From Progne subis subis (taxonomy: Eukaryota > Chordata > Aves > Passeriformes > Hirundinidae), in NCBI GenBank assembly GCA_022316685.1, contig JAKJHU010000036.1:4599036-4663035 (forward strand): a stretch of DNA of 64,000 nucleotides, written 5' to 3'. The translations under genes and the position numbers were made by a program. The notes beneath the pieces were generated by a model. That model saw nothing but the letters and a program-made list of their open reading frames with translations. It was not told the DNA's origin and made no database searches. Below are positions 11,501-25,839 of this stretch, one piece after another. Positions within the stretch are counted from its first letter, which is position 1; every line of letters starts with the position of its first letter.

Positions 11501-14500
11501 CAGAAAGTCACTGCAAACTGTTGTTGGATTACTAAACATTCAAAAGTACACTAATAAAACACTTTGTTATATTCCTGCAAAAGTCACCATGGCCATAAAA
11601 AGTCAAAGCCTTAAGTCATCTAGCACTTTTGAAAGTCTACAGTAAATACTTCAGGAAGGAAGCTCACACTGTTACCAACAGCACTGGAGATGTTTATAAT
11701 CTTTTATAATACCACATGTCACGAACAGACAGACCTTGCATTACAATTTTTGCATTAGGCTACATGCAGCAAGCAGTGCATAGGACTACTAAAAAAGCTT
11801 AGATATATTGAAAGAATATTTATCCTTTTATTAATGATCCTTTAAAGAGGTTTTTACATTCCTTCATGTATTTTCTTGCAGAAACTGTCCACTTGATCTA
11901 TTATATCCAATAAAGAGACCTTGTTTGCATTGACAGCTACAGTCTTGGAAACAGATAAATGGAAACTCTCGAAATTAATGTATCGATAATGGTTATCTTT
12001 ATATTCTTTAGTTCTGGTGTGTCAGAATCCAAAACCACAAAGGGTTTTGACTAATCTGAAGGAAAGCAGACCTTATTTTTGTTTTGCATAGTATTAGTGC
12101 CATGCTCTGCATCGTAAAGAAGAAGTGAGCTGCTGCAAAGGGCCGAGATAGGTACCCTCCAAACCCAGGCTGACCACCCTCCTGTGTCCTGGGGAGCAGC
12201 TGCTCTCTAGAGTTGTCTTTCTGACTTCAGCCAGTGGTACTGAGCAAATAATTGCTGCCCACAAGTGACCAAGGGCATGAGGACTAGAAGCCAAGAACAT
12301 TAACTTTCAGTTCTGTGAACAAAATAAAATGCAAATCAGAAAGTCTCCTGACCATGACCTGTGGTATTTCATAAAAAGATTTTGAGTGTTATTCTGCTGA
12401 GTCTAGCGGCAGTGTGAGCTATTGGGTGAACCCCTGGAGGTTGCATGGGTTTCAGGTCTCTCTTACTTTAGACCTTGTATTGAGCATCCCTCTCTAGGTC
12501 AAATTTTTAAATATTGACTGTTTTTTATTGCCATCCTTTGCTTGTATATCTACAGGAACTCAAATATTTTCAGAGCAGAGACCTCATATGGGGTGCAGGT
12601 ATTGTAGATGCATGACTTGCAGGTTTATTTACAGTTTCTACGGTCAGATAAGCAATAGTAATTCAAATTATTCCTGATATGCTTCATTTCAAGTAAGCAC
12701 CAAGCCTTTTCACCTTAATGTAAATCCTAGCAGACCTCTATCTGGTTAAAAAGCTGCTTAGGCTGGGCAAGTACGAAGGTTTATGCACACACAGTATTTC
12801 TTGAACAACCTAAGTATGGGAGATCAATAGCTAAGAAGAAGTCACTATGTGGAAAGAGATGCTTAGAGTCATTCCAAAATTACAGGCTGAGTCTGCCAGC
12901 TAGTTGGTGGTTCTAATCAGTTCAAACATTTGGTGTTTTATCTTCATTCAAATAGATGTGTTTATACATGCTGTTCCTGGCTGCCAGATGTCACCATAGA
13001 TCTGAAACCTGAGGGAGGTTTTGATGCAGAAATTACTTTAGGGAGATGTGGTAGAGTTGCATGGAGTATTCATCATTACAGTAATTAATGTAAGCAGAAA
13101 TGACCTCCAGGTCAGGTAGATTCCTACACTTAATGACTGTCTGAGCAGCGAACATTGCCTCAGACCATTAGCTCCTCCAGACAGTCATTTAAGTGAGCCG
13201 TAACTGCCAGTCATTCTTGCCCAGTATTAACGATGCTCATAACTAGTTTCCCAAACTTCCCCTATCATTCAGTGGTACGCAGTGCTACACCTTCTTCATC
13301 CAGAGACAGTTTAAAAGTGTGCTAGTTCACATAAAACTTCCTGGAAAAGTGATTATCTGGCTACTAGTTCACAGCTGACTTGTGCCGTAGTAGAGTGGAT
13401 CACATATTCACCACTTCCCAACCTTTAATTTAATTTGATGGGAAAATGCGTGCTGAGACTAAAACATTTTGTGTGCAAATAATCTTCTTGGGACATTATA
13501 ACATGGAAAACAGCTGCAAACAAAGCTGCATTATGATGATTCACATCTATTCATATTTACCTGAGTCCATAGAAACAGAGGTTTTTGTCTTACTGTTTGA
13601 AAACTAGTACTGTCTGAGGTAATTTAATTGATGTTTTTAAAAAGTGGACTCAGGTACCAGTTTCTTCTACTGTGAGAGTTTAAAGTGCAGTTTAGCATAG
13701 CATTTGTTCCATTACAATATCTCTGCACATCTTCCTACAAATCCTGTAAAGGTCTAGGGTAGATAAAAAAGCTGCATTCCATTCTGCAGCAAAAATTTTG
13801 AACTTATTTCAATAGACTCAAGATTAGATGGAGAGATAATATTTTCAAAGGTAATTCATGTTACCTGAAATGGAAGAGTTTGCAACCCCTGGTGATATAA
13901 CTACTTTGCCATTTCAGGGTCTACTTAAGGAGATAGTAGTTGCCTGTGCTCCCAACTAAATTTTCTCTTTTGTGACAGTGTTCTTGTTTTTGAAGAGATC
14001 AAGTTGGTCTTCTCATTTTGACTGAATAACTAAACAAGCCTTTGGAGATATGATTAGCATAAAATTCAGTTAGGTAATTAAAAGACAAATTTTCAATAAC
14101 TGTTTCTAAATTTATTTTGGTGAGGTCATTACACAATGGTTTCACATCTTGATGGGGCAATGGAAATGAGAACCAAAACCAGTGATACTTAACGGAATGT
14201 TCCAATTCTGCTTTGTTGTAATGCACCCCCCACCCCCGAGTGAGAATCTCTGTATGTGGAAAAAGGTTTCAGATTACCTTAAACATATAAGGAAGCCAAA
14301 CTAGAAAGTCCTGTGTCCTTTTCATCAGTATTGGCTCAGGGCCAGCACAGGAGCAGTGATTGGGCTTTGAGAGTGTTCCTCAAAGCCTGTTGCCAATCAC
14401 CTAGACCATTAAGTACTAAAAGGACTACACAAAAGAACTCAAGGGCTTTTTTGGACTTAATCAGTGTCAGAATGCTCTCTATACTCTGTTCGACTTACAT

Positions 14501-16324
14501 TTCTTTGTTTGTTTGTGTTTATTATTTTATTTGTTTATGAAACCTTTTATTTTACAAAGCATATCCAGGGAATTTGTCTCACTACGTGATTTAAGCCATT
14601 TCTCTGAACAGGGCTGGACCCTTGGAGGTATTGGAAACCCCAATACTGGTCCATATAGGAGAACTAGCCATTGTTTTTGTAAAACAAAACAAAACAACCC
14701 CCCCAAAAGTAGAATGCCTCACTTGCAATCTTAGACCAGGTCAGGATTGATTAAAAAGAATAGAAATGGACTGTAGAGGTTTTGGGAGTCTTCTGAGAAG
14801 ATTCTGGATGTTGACATATGAAAAAGTTATTGAGGAAAACCCAAGTACTTACATTGCCAAAAATGTAGATTTCTTTTATGTAGTGATCATTTTATGACAG
14901 TTGAAGCTGACAGCAAAACTATATAATTTCTGGCTTGTAAAATATAATTATTAATATTATTGAAGATATTCTCTTTGCCCAAAGTAAATTAACTAACTTT
15001 TTATTAACAGATAAATTAGTGGGAAACTTATTTCATGTTCACTGAACTTTGTATACTTTGAATTATTTTTCCATCAGTCTTAAATAAATGAAATAGTCAT
15101 GTTGAAGATGTGCTACTAAAAAAAAATATCACAGTTCAGTAGAAAATAAAAAAAATAAAATATTTTTAAAAATATGTCAGATCTATGAAAATTCTCTGAT
15201 TTGGGAAAAATTGAAGTGTTTTCTGAATGTTACTGACTTCAGATATAAACTGGAAATGCAAATCTATGGATTCTCTTATCTCCTTAAATTTTGTAAAACA
15301 TATATGCTGTATATACAACAATAGTTAAGGTCTTGTCAAAGGCTCATGTCTCTTATAATTTTATTTAGAAGTTTTTTAGCATACTTACTGCAGCAAATCA
15401 TTCTGTAGTATGACCAACTCCCTTTATGAATTACAGTTGTCTTCTATCATTTCTAAAAAAATTAAAAACTCAGGGGATTGTAGTGGAAATCATAGCACCT
15501 TGTTCAGGTGAGGTATCTCATCAGCTCTTGGTACTTTGTTGAACCCAGAAGCAGATAGGCACCTAAAAACATCATGTAACTGCAAGTTTGGCTTTAAAAT
15601 TAGTCTTCAGAAAAATATTGCATGAATGGACAGAGGCACTTCTTTCACCCAGAAGGGTTTGATTTAACATTTTGACTAAAGCATCACAGGCTTCAAACCT
15701 TTGTGAAACAAAGAACACTTCTGTTAACTATTTGAATTTTGGTCAAGGATTCCTTTACAAAGAAATGCAAAGATGAACATTGTGAAGAAGTTACTCTTTC
15801 TACTACTGCTTCTTTCCATTTCCAACTTCAACTCTTCAATAACTTTCTTATTTACAGAACACAGCTGTGTTAGTTTTTGTACCTTTGTAATGAACTTCTC
15901 TCTCCCTTTAAGTTTCTTGGACTTAAGTACCTCTTGGACTATGTTTTGATTTTTCCTGAGATGATTTCCAGCTTTCTGATGACACTTTTGCGTTTTTCTT
16001 GCTCATAGAATATGTTTGACTTTTGACTTTATAGAATTCCTTACCATTTTTTAAACACTTAGGGGTTAAATCTTTAATCCCAAATGCTTTTTGAAGCATC
16101 TTTTGATTCTATTCAACATTTATTACACTGTCATCTTTATAAAGCCTCATTTATCTGTCAAAAAAAAAGAAACTATCTCCCCTGTCCTACGCCACCACAA
16201 TTTTCTCAAGAATCTCTGGTAATTCTGAAGCATCATGGATTATCCTTTTGTGAGATTGATGGGAATGTTGGTAATATAGGATTTCTGGAGGTCATCTTCT
16301 CCCATAGATGTAGATCATGTGCCC
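8556..16324. other. Intergenic DNA, no gene recognised
   Basis: About 7.8 kb of AT-rich sequence with only short unsupported frames. It contains A/T tracts (for example 11341-11356) and a miRNA-like inverted repeat at 13127-13195. No mobile element was recognised, so much of it may be single-copy. Confidence 0.5.
13127..13195. repeat. Inverted repeat, 17/18-nt arms with 34-nt spacer
   Basis: The left arm 13127-13143 (CACTTAATGACTGTCTG) pairs with the right arm 13178-13195 (CAGACAGTCATTTAAGTG) with a single bulged base. A second short stem (GAGC/GCTC) can form inside. The length of about 70 nt is in the range of precursor microRNAs; function is unknown. Confidence 0.6.
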
Positions 16325-16565
16325 TAGACTCTGAAGGTCTTGGAGACTTTCTTCACGTTCTCCTAGACTTCTGAATGATGTAGAAACCCTCTCTACTTTG
16401 TCCACATCCCTCTAGAACTGTGGGGGACCAAAACTAGGCACCAGAAACTCTTTCAGATGCATTTCACCACTGCTGAGGAGATGGAATATAGTTTCCCTTA
16501 CAAGCCATGTTCCTGCAAATGTAACCTGCAATATGAACTGCTCTGTCATGGGTGAGCTTTTGACC
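16325..16565 (-). repeat. Old CR1/L3-like fragment
   Basis: The plus strand has tccacatccctctagaactg, gggggaccaaaactaggcac and caccactgctgaggag, a diverged reverse complement of the CR1 ORF2 C-terminal segment (compare 3285-3380 and 32090-32185). Confidence 0.55.
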
Positions 16566-18360
16566 TTTGTGCCCCGTCTCCTTTACAAAGGTTTTCAAAA
16601 TACAGTCTTCTGAGTTTTTGCACTCAGAAGGGTAAAAGCAAGCACATGGGAAACAGATCTGGAATATGATTAAATGATGGATCTGTACTCAAGGAGTCAA
16701 CATTTTTTCTCTTGTGGGATATAGACAATTTGTTGAAAATTAATTTGAAATTTTGGCTTTTTCTCTACTCTGTGTACATAAACAGTTATTACACCAAAGG
16801 TTGTGATTTCTTTTCCTCAGTTTCATGTAGATTAATTCCTTCATGTGCACATCTCAGGAGCAAGTCACATTTTTAAAACACTCTGTTCAGTAATATCAAC
16901 CTGTTACTCTGACTTGTGTTCCCAAAGCATTCAAGGACACTAATAGTCATAGCTGTCAGAAATCACATCACTCAAAAATTGTGTGTAGATTCAGCATATC
17001 CACCTAAAGTCAGTACTGTAAAACAAGCCAGCCCCAGCAGACTTGTTAAGCAGTATTGTCTTGCTTTAAGCTTACTAAAAGTGCCTTTTTCTGCAGGCTT
17101 GGACCTGGAAAAAATGGGATTGAAAAATATTATTCAGATAGGTGAACATCAGGCTAAACCTTCTAAATCCCTTGGTATTGGAAGACAGTCAGGGTCATGT
17201 ATAATAAATCAATTTAACAAGAATTCATGTGTCATGAGTATTAGCTCTAAGGGAGCTCAGGTAGCTGTTTCGCTGAAAGGGACTAATTATTACACTGTAT
17301 TGAATTTTGCTGTGTTGTGCTAAGTTTCAAGTGCCTAGTTTTGGTGCCCTCTAGTTCAAGAGGGATGTTACATAACATTTGTCAGGAAAGTCATTCCCTC
17401 TCTACCTGCAATTAATGTGCACCCTCCACATGGATTATTCACAGCTCTGAGGTTCAGAGGGTGATAGAAATGTTCTTCAAGGTTGTTAATGACTTTTCTT
17501 ATCTTCATAACCTTCTTATCTTTCATTATCTTCATCCCCATGACAGGCTTACTTCTGAGAAGTTTTGAACCAGACCAGTATTTTTTCAGTGGTCTCATGG
17601 CAATATATTCCTGTTGCTATGAGTTTGCGAGGCAGGTCAAGAACAGCTCTCAGCAAACAGGACTGCTTTTGGTATGAGAGGCTGAAGGAAGTGACTTTAC
17701 ATGTATTTGCAAAATCTCACTTTGAGCTTTTTTTGCTTCCTGTTTGGCTTCCAGTTGCCTTATTTGCATGGCAGCAAGTAATTTCTGGATCAACCCAGCA
17801 GAATGTGACTTACTTTATTCAGGTCTGGGGGACAGGCCGCTGTTATTGCAGGTGACTGAGCATCGCCTGAGACGAGGGCTAGGTATTGAAAAGGACTACT
17901 TGTTGCTAAGGAGAGTACTCACAGTTACCAGGAGAGAGCAGATAAGCCTGCAGAGATTTTAGGAACCAAGGTCTTCTATTGTACATTTGAAAGTTTAAGT
18001 CTTTATGCAGGGAACAACTGAACACAGTATGAACTCACAATACAACAGCAGGCCCATAGGATGCAGTAAGCATGGTCAGCATGGGTACCCTTTTAATATT
18101 AGCTTAACCAAGGTAAGTGTCCAGTGTAGCATTAGAAGAAGGAAGACATTTCTGTACGTGCTCAGGCTGTGAGCAGTGCCTACATTTATAGTAATTGAAT
18201 GCTGAATGACCAGAGAGTTCCGCTGTACCCTGAGATTTTGAGCTACAGGTTGTGGATCCCTCAGTGCAAATATTACGTTGTTTCTTTCCCAATTAGCAGT
18301 CATGAAATTTCATAGTAAGTTTTGTGATCTATACAATACATTTATATAACATTTCTTTTT

Positions 18361-18386
18361 CTTTTTTTTTTTTTTTTTTTTTTTTT
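18361..18386. repeat. T homopolymer tract
   Basis: A T run of roughly two dozen bases, interrupted once near its left end. Confidence 0.95.
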
Positions 18387-20598
18387 CCTTTTAATGAAGT
18401 ATTTTATAAAAAATCATGGGTTTATTGGAGTATCATCTGCTTTTAATAATTTTAAGATGTGGAGAAATATATGTCATGAGCATTTCAGGTATGAGTTGCA
18501 ACAGCAGCCAGTGGAACCAAGCATTGTCAGTTATGCTGTATCCTAGTCCTTTTCAGCTCTATCTGTGACTGGCAATATCTGTACTTCTACCTCACCTCTC
18601 TATTATTTTTGTGTACATGTCTTGCTCTGCTGTGTACCTCCTCTATTATAACTTTTATCATGTTATCTTGCAGAGTGCCTGGCCCAGGACCACTCTCTAT
18701 TTTCTGTTGAATCTCCCTGGCAGAACCACTCATTTGTTTTTTCTTGTCTTTCTTACATTTTTCTTGTATGTGCTATTCTCAGCCTACACCTTATTACATG
18801 CATCTTCACTTAGTTTCTGTGGGTTTTTTTCTTTTTTCTCTTTTTTAATAACCTCTATGCTTCTAATCCATAAGTCATTGCAGGAAGGACACACTGATTG
18901 AAAACCTCTCTCTCCAGGCAGAATGGTAAATTGCTTTTCATTACATGATTCAGATTTCTTGAAGTCTTCAATTTTACCTAGGTCCAATTTTATTGAAAAA
19001 AACACAACATCCAAAGCCAAACAGAAAAATCAAAAATACCTTTGAAGAATGATGGTGAACGTAAATATTTTATTTTGGATATATTTAAGTGAAATTTATT
19101 GCAAGAGTTCAAACCTGTGATTTTTAAAGGCAGAGTAGATGTTTTTATTATTTAAAACACCCTGATGATTTACTAGCATGGCCAAAAAAAAAAAAATACA
19201 GGAGAATTTCAGAAGTAGTATCTTGCATGGCTGCAGTGAGGATTTTGTCTCACCCAGTGTTCACAGTTTTGCTTGCAGCAGGCTAGGAGTTGCTGGTTGT
19301 GGGATGTCTGATGCTCTTTTATATAACTTGGTTTGGTGAAGAGCCAGATGAAGAGTCCTGATATCAGTGTACAGGAATCTGACTTTCTGGAGTTATTTGT
19401 GGAGCAAAATTGTTCCTGCACAGATGCATTTCTTTTTTTAATTCCATTGGTCATGCACTAATGTCTTTCAAAAGACAAAGTCACTTAGTAAGGACAAAGT
19501 TGAATTTTGATTTTATAGATGAAAAGTGATGCATTTCTTAGCCATTGAAAACCAGCATCTGTTCTTTATTTGTGAAGTGGAATAGTGGAATATGGAATAG
19601 TGAAGAAAGTAATGAAATTGTTGTCAGATATGGAAGAGGTGGAAAAGCACATTTTAGTATCTTTCCCAATGTCCTTCTGCAAAGACATACGCTCACAAAT
19701 ACATGTAAAGGTCAGGGAAAGCCTCCAGCAGCTGTGGAAGTTAATTTTGTTTCATTCTATTTTTATTTATTTATTTTAATATTTTTTCAGTTTATTGCAA
19801 TTCCTGAGCACTTGCCCTATCTGTAAGAAGTACGGAAGCCTTAGGCAGAAAATAATTTCATAGCCTGGCACATTTCACACACCTATTGTACATTGTCTCC
19901 TGTCCTCATGCTTGTACCAATCTGTTAGGATGGCATAGTTTCAAGTTGGTCAGACTTACCCTAGGAAATTAAAGAATCTGCCAAAATTACTGTGAAGCAA
20001 AGAAGAGGATACTAGCGAAATTTTCCCCTCCTCAGAACATCTCAAATCGGCAGTATCAGTGTACTGGAGGCTTGTTGGGTTGACTTCTGCTCTGTGATAC
20101 TTCTGCAGAACAAGAGGAGCCCACTATATATTCCCTTCCAGCTTTTCAGATTACACATGCTCTGATCCAGCCTCTCAAGGAGAACCTCAGCTTGAGCTAA
20201 AATAATCCAAATTTGGCATATAGCAAGTTTGATTAAAAGAAAGATGTCTCAAATATAGAGTTCAGGTGAAAAACTGTGTTTTGTCTGCCTTTGCTCTGCT
20301 CTTGAAAATCTGACCAGTTGAGGTCTGAGTGACTGTGTTCAGGATCAGACTCTCCACATAAAATTGCTCGTACTTACTACAGGTTCACAGGTCTTGAAAA
20401 GTCTAATGCTTGACACTTAAAGTAATAGCTTTGCTAGGAAACAGGTACTATTTTTCCACTTCTGGATTTTAAAGACAGACTGAATGCATACAATAAAAGA
20501 TTACACAGATGTGTATTTGTAACATAATGTATCTAGGAAACGCTGCAATTATGAAAATCTAATGACTGGTTGTTAAAATTGTCAGAAGCCTAACTGCA

Positions 20599-20599
<1 letters not shown>

Positions 20600-20636
<37 letters not shown>

Positions 20637-20676
20637 TTTTTTTTTATTATTATTTTTTTTTTTTTTTTTTTTTTTT
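20600..20676. repeat. Compound microsatellite (GT)n(AT)n followed by T tract
   Basis: About ten GT units pass into about eight AT units, then long T runs broken by a few A bases. Likely polymorphic in length. Confidence 0.95.
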
Positions 20677-23600
20677 GTGCTGCCTGAAAGGGCAGCTTTT
20701 AGAAAAGTTCCAAACGAAACTGAAATTCTCAATGTTTCTGGGGAGTTTCATTTGTTATTTGGGACATCAGTAATGATAGCTGGAGTTCAACTTCTGCCTC
20801 TTGCCAATGACCTGTGCTTGCCAGAGTCTTCTTATAAAACAGGAAAAAGAAAACAAATTTATAGATGTATTTTCCTGATTTATGTGAGAGCACTATATAC
20901 ATAAAGAGAGATTGATAGAGTAAATTTAATCACTTTACATACACATCAAATGTGCTAATCTCTGTTTACACTACATGGGAAAAGAGCTAACTAGTCTTAT
21001 CTTGCTTTGCTTACACTGGTATCAATAGGAGACAGCTCTGATGAGACCTATGGATTTATTCCAGATTTGTCAGGTATTATGAAGAACAAAACCTGTCCTA
21101 ATTTGTTTATGTCTTCAGGTAAGGTGATCTACCTATAGTTCAAGTAATTTAATTTGCAATCTTTCTATTTTTTGGAGAAAAATTTTCATGATTCTTCTGT
21201 AAAAAAGAAGGATTTTCCAATACTGAAACAGTCAGCTTATGCATCTACATAGCTGAAGTGAAAACCCTGAACCTGTGCATTTCAGAGTACCACAGCAAAT
21301 GACACAAACCCCTGCTGACCAGAGCAGACACTGCTGCTCCCCTGATTGAGTGGGTTCCAAATTTTGATGCTTATACCTGCATCTTGCATGTGGGAATTAA
21401 TCCTCCATCTGACTGTATTAGAGCTGACAGCCCTCTAGGCCCCTCCAGCTGTCACCAAAACAAATTCTTCACCAGCCTTCCTGCCTGTCTGGAATGCCTT
21501 AGGCAATAGGGCATACATTTTTCTTGTTTGTGCCCATCTATGGTGACACTGATGACAATGTGGCTGCAATAAAGCTGAAGCATTCCCTGGCAAGAAGAAC
21601 TTGCTGGCTTCTTTTCCTCATGCAGGTTAATTCAGTTTTCATGATATTTAACTCTGATGCTGTGGATGTGTAGCATGAAGCTAAAAAACCTACTGGCTTC
21701 AAAAATAGGTGCTGCTGGTTGCAGTCAGGGTTGCTGACTGGTGTTTCAAAAACATTCACATCCTGGAGAGAAATGGGGGGTGATTTTATGAGCTTTGATG
21801 TAGAAGTGGAACTGACTAGCACACCACTGTGTGTCAGTTCATAGAGAGGGCAGATAGACATCTGGGACACAAAAAAACAGCTGCTGAGATGAGGAATCCC
21901 TTTGAAATGCTAGTAAACTTTGCAATAGTCACTTCTTGAAAGAGGAAATCAGTGAATTGTAATAATTTGGTTCCTGATCATTGTGAAATTCCTTTGATGA
22001 CCTGAGTTGCTAAAGGTTTTTTGGAGAGGCTCTTGAGACAAAAATGCCATTTAAACAGCCTTACTTTAGTCCTCCTGTCTTCAATCTATTTTGGACTCTC
22101 CTTTTTCTCTTGCAGACCCCTTAATCTTTTCAACACTTTTCTTCAGGCAGCAGGCCAGCAAATAAGAGTCCACAACAAAGCTCTTAGTGATTCCATCATT
22201 CTTAATTCTTTAAAAAGAAGGACGGGCTATTTGACTCCTTTTTTCCACTAAATGGCTGAGACAGTTCACTTTGTTTTTCCATCTTTCTTACATCTAGACA
22301 ATCAGTACTGCTGTCAAGAAGGTATGGCAGGAAGGTCAGCGGCAGAGGTAGAACCATCAATTTGCTTCTGCACATCCCAGATGTGTGCTGCACATCCCAA
22401 ATGGTGCCAGGCAGGGGGTAATGTGAACCCTTCAGTGGTTTTAAGCTAGAGAGAAGGATGGAGGATTAGAGCCTTCACTTGTCTCATGCTTTGTAATAAG
22501 GACTAGCACTAACAGGATCTTCATGCTGGAATGCAGCAAGGGTATCCAACCATCTCCCCTCAGGGTCAGAAGAATGAGAGAGCACAATGGTAGGATATGC
22601 TGGTGCTGGGACTTTTTTCTCTTCCCTCATCCAAGTGTTGCTAATTGCCTCACTTCTATATGGACCAGCAGAAGAAGGAGATGGATTTATGCCTGTCCCC
22701 ACACTAAGGGCAGGAATTTAGAGCTGGTGGTGAAAGAACTTCAGCACAGGTGGAGAAGGATGTGTTCACAACTACCTCCTGGGCGCACATCTGGCTGTGT
22801 TCCTAGTGGAGTTGCAGTATGGGAGGGTGGCAGTGTGCAGCTTCTCAGGAGCTGGGAGAAAGAATTAGTTTCTGGAAAAATGAACAAGCAACCTCCTTGA
22901 GACTGACAGGTCTGTTGCTGCTGGGCCATCCCTTCCATGTGACACTGCTTCTGCCTTGGCCTTCCTTTACTGCTTGGGCCTGGATACCTGCTGGGATACA
23001 AAAACACACTGTGTGCTGTCCTCCGCTGTCAGACAAGGAAAAGGAGTTTGAGCAGCCAGCATGTTCCTTATTCCTAAGACCTACAGAGGTTTGATGGGAG
23101 TGGCGCACGGAGCATCATCTGAGGTGCACACCTGCTCCGTCCTGGAACAAGCTCTGGGGACCTTGAGCAAAAACTTTCCCTGCCCAGCCTTGGCATTTCC
23201 CACAGCAGTGTAACTGCAAATAACAATACGCTCTAACAAAGTTATTGTGTAAAGATAAGATTCAAAAATATTCATCACTCATATTTGAAAATGAATATAT
23301 TACCATTCTGAAATATTATACATACAGGTTTTTATCATTATCTTTTAATAATTGGTTATCATTTTTTGAAAGAGATATTTTGGAAGAATGGAGGATACAT
23401 TAATTATTCACTTTCAAAAATATAAAAGCTATATCTTTCTTAGTCAACAATGTAAATGAATGTTAAACCCAGTCATCTATCTTGGGTGGAAAGGTGATCT
23501 GAAAATTTGATAAAAGTTATAACTGTATCAATATTTACCACATAAAAGACTTGAATCAATATCTAAGTCACAGTACAGGTCACAAGTAGTCAGAACACAG

Positions 23601-23939
23601 TGATTAAAGCGAGATAAGTACATCCTGTTGTCTTTGGTCTGTGTGATAAAATTGAATGTGGACAAAGATGACAAACATTTCCTTACAGAGCAGCTGGTAT
23701 GGCAGCAACTATTTAATTACCTGAAATACTTATTTGCAATCAGACAGGGTTCCTCAAATAATCTCACCTGCTCAATACTTCTCCCTGTTCAGTGGAAGTG
23801 GTCTTTAAGCAGCGTATGAGCAGCAGTCTCTTGAATTCCAAGTATTATCTCAGGAGATCCATCCTTGCAGAAGTGATTTGAAGATGTGACAGCTGTAGGG
23901 GCTGATAGTTTTGGTCTTATTTTTGTTAGTGATTAGATT

Positions 23940-24042
23940 TGAGCAACCTGTTCCAGTGGAAGGTGACCCTGCCTAAAGCAGGGATGTTGGAACTAGATGA
24001 TCTTATGCTCCCTTCCAGACCAGGACATTCTGTGATTCTAAA
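23940..24042 (+). mobile_element. CR1 3' end, plus orientation
   Basis: The sequence gagcaacctgttccagtgga, then ggatgttggaactagatgat and attctgtgattct, is the conserved CR1 3' terminus including the terminal repeat unit. Confidence 0.85.
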
Positions 24043-24149
24043 ACTGTACCCAAGTTAAGATGCCAAGAGAGTGGCAGTAGATGGATGGGAAGCCAGGTGG
24101 GTAAAAAAATTGTTGAACTCTGGGAATTTGTGGGTTTAGAGGCAGATTA

Positions 24150-24345
24150 TAAATGCAGCACTGCAGAGGTCTCTTTTGAGACCTGTCCCATTCAATGTCC
24201 AGTGCAAAGTAATGCATTCTTGCCAGGCTGGCAGATGATATGAAACTGGGGCAAGTAGTTGATATGTCCAAGCAGGACTCCTGTGCAGAGAGATAGGAGG
24301 GATGTGCCAAATGCACTGTGCAGAAGAGATGTACACCAGGATCCT
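24150..24345 (+). repeat. Possible CR1 ORF2 fragment, plus orientation
   Basis: A short stretch resembles CR1 reverse transcriptase around the DD motif (a frame reading GRLADDMKLG-like residues). It is strongly degraded and ends at a T homopolymer (24369-24391). Confidence 0.35.
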
Positions 24346-24368
24346 GGGCTTGTTTGTTTTTTTGGTTT

Positions 24369-24391
24369 TTTTTTTTTTTTTTTTTTTTTTT
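24369..24391. repeat. T homopolymer tract
   Basis: Uninterrupted T run of about 23 bases after a GT/T-rich lead-in. Confidence 0.95.
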
Positions 24392-25250
24392 AAATAAGAA
24401 AATAAGAAACCTTTGGTTGACGCCATTTATTACAAATTATTCAAAATCAGACAACATATCTTTAGAAAAAAATTCTCTAAGTGCTAGCTTTAGAAAACTG
24501 TCCCTCTCCAAAAGGTTATCTGCTTATGTCTTTGCTTGCTAATAAAATGCCACAGAGCTGGCCAAGGTTGGAAGAAAATGTTCTGAACACAAAATTTAAA
24601 AATGGCAAAAAACCATAAAAAATTACTTGAGAACCCCAGGTACTGTAGTCAAGTTCTTACCAGCTAATAACCCATACAAAATGTGTTATTATAGTAAACT
24701 CTGTGGTGTCTTCAGATCATTGAAGTTTCTAGAGTTCCCCAGTGCTTTGCAATTTTAGGTGTACTGAAAAAGGAAGAAATGGTTGTCTAACAGCGGTTTC
24801 AACCTCCTATTTAGACGCAAAAACTGGATCCTGTCTTGGGAACTCATTCCAAACAAGATGAATAAACGATGTTTTCTTTCTAATTTTTGGAGACTTTTTG
24901 CATTGAGTTCTTAAGAAGTTTTCTGATGCATACTTTGAAGGCTGTCATCCTCAAAGTGGGTTCTTTATTAAAATAGGGGACCTCTTTCTATGCAAATATT
25001 TATTGCTAGGCAAAGAATGATCTTTTTTCCCTTACCAAAATTAATCAATTTCCACCCATCACAGTAGGGGGTTAAGTGATCACTCTTAAGTAAACAACAT
25101 AATTACTTAAAATCTTCTTTTAATTTAATACACGTCTTTGTAATGAGCTTTTTAAAAAAAAAAAATAAAATTTCAGGTCAAAGATAGTCTTCACTTTGAA
25201 TATATGTACATGTTACAATACCTTTTAACTGCCTGGATAATTGTCCCTGT

Positions 25251-25839
25251 TGTGGTTTAACACCAGCCAGCTGTCAAGCACTGCACAGCTGCTCGCTCAC
25301 TCCTCCACCAGTAGGATCCAGGAGAGAGCTGGAAAGGTAAAGCTACAAAAATCATGGGTTGAGATAGACACAATTTAAACGGGAAAGCAAAAAGCCGTGC
25401 ACACAAGTGAAACAAAACCAGGAATTGATTCAGTGCTTCCCAAGGACAGGCAGGTGTTCAGCCATCTCCAGGAGAGCTGGGCCTCATCACAGGAAACAGT
25501 GACTTGGGAAAACAAACACCCTCACTCCAACCTTCCCCTTTTCCTCCTTCTCCCACCCATTTTACATACTGAGCATGAGGTCACATGGTCTGGAATATCC
25601 CTTAGGTCATTTTGGGTCACCTGTCCTGGCTGTGTCTCCTCCCAACTTCCCATGCAGCTCCAACTTCCTCATTAGCATGGTGATACAAAATCAGAAAAGG
25701 CCTTGGCTCTGTGTAAGCCCTCAGCAATACCAAAAACATCTCTATAATTAATCAACCTTGTGTTCAGCACAAATCCAAAACACAAACTCATGCCAGCCAC
25801 TGTGAAGAAAATTGACTTTACCCCACCCAAACCAGCACA
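25251..25839 (-). mobile_element. Solo ERVL-type LTR, minus orientation
   Basis: A complete 589-bp LTR. The plus strand begins TGTGGTTTAACACCAGCCAG and ends CCCAAACCAGCACA; on the minus strand it therefore starts TGTGCTGGTTTGGG and ends GTTAAACCACA. These ends match a very common bird ERVL LTR as I remember it. The stretch with gggttgagatagacacaatt is another hallmark. No internal retroviral genes adjoin it, so it is a solo LTR left by recombination. A clear target-site duplication was not found. Confidence 0.75.

Larger units (their letters stand above)
16566..23929. other. Intergenic DNA with homopolymers, no gene recognised
   Basis: No gene is supported. Overlapping frames of 87-125 codons at 22.5-23.1 kb lie on both strands of a moderately GC-rich patch and show no domains. 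Simple repeats are at 18361-18386 (T-rich) and 20600-20676. Confidence 0.5.

Noticed and set aside
22484..23108. Overlapping open frames on both strands as a possible gene
   Set aside because: They shadow each other, have no domain, no splice pattern and no family resemblance.
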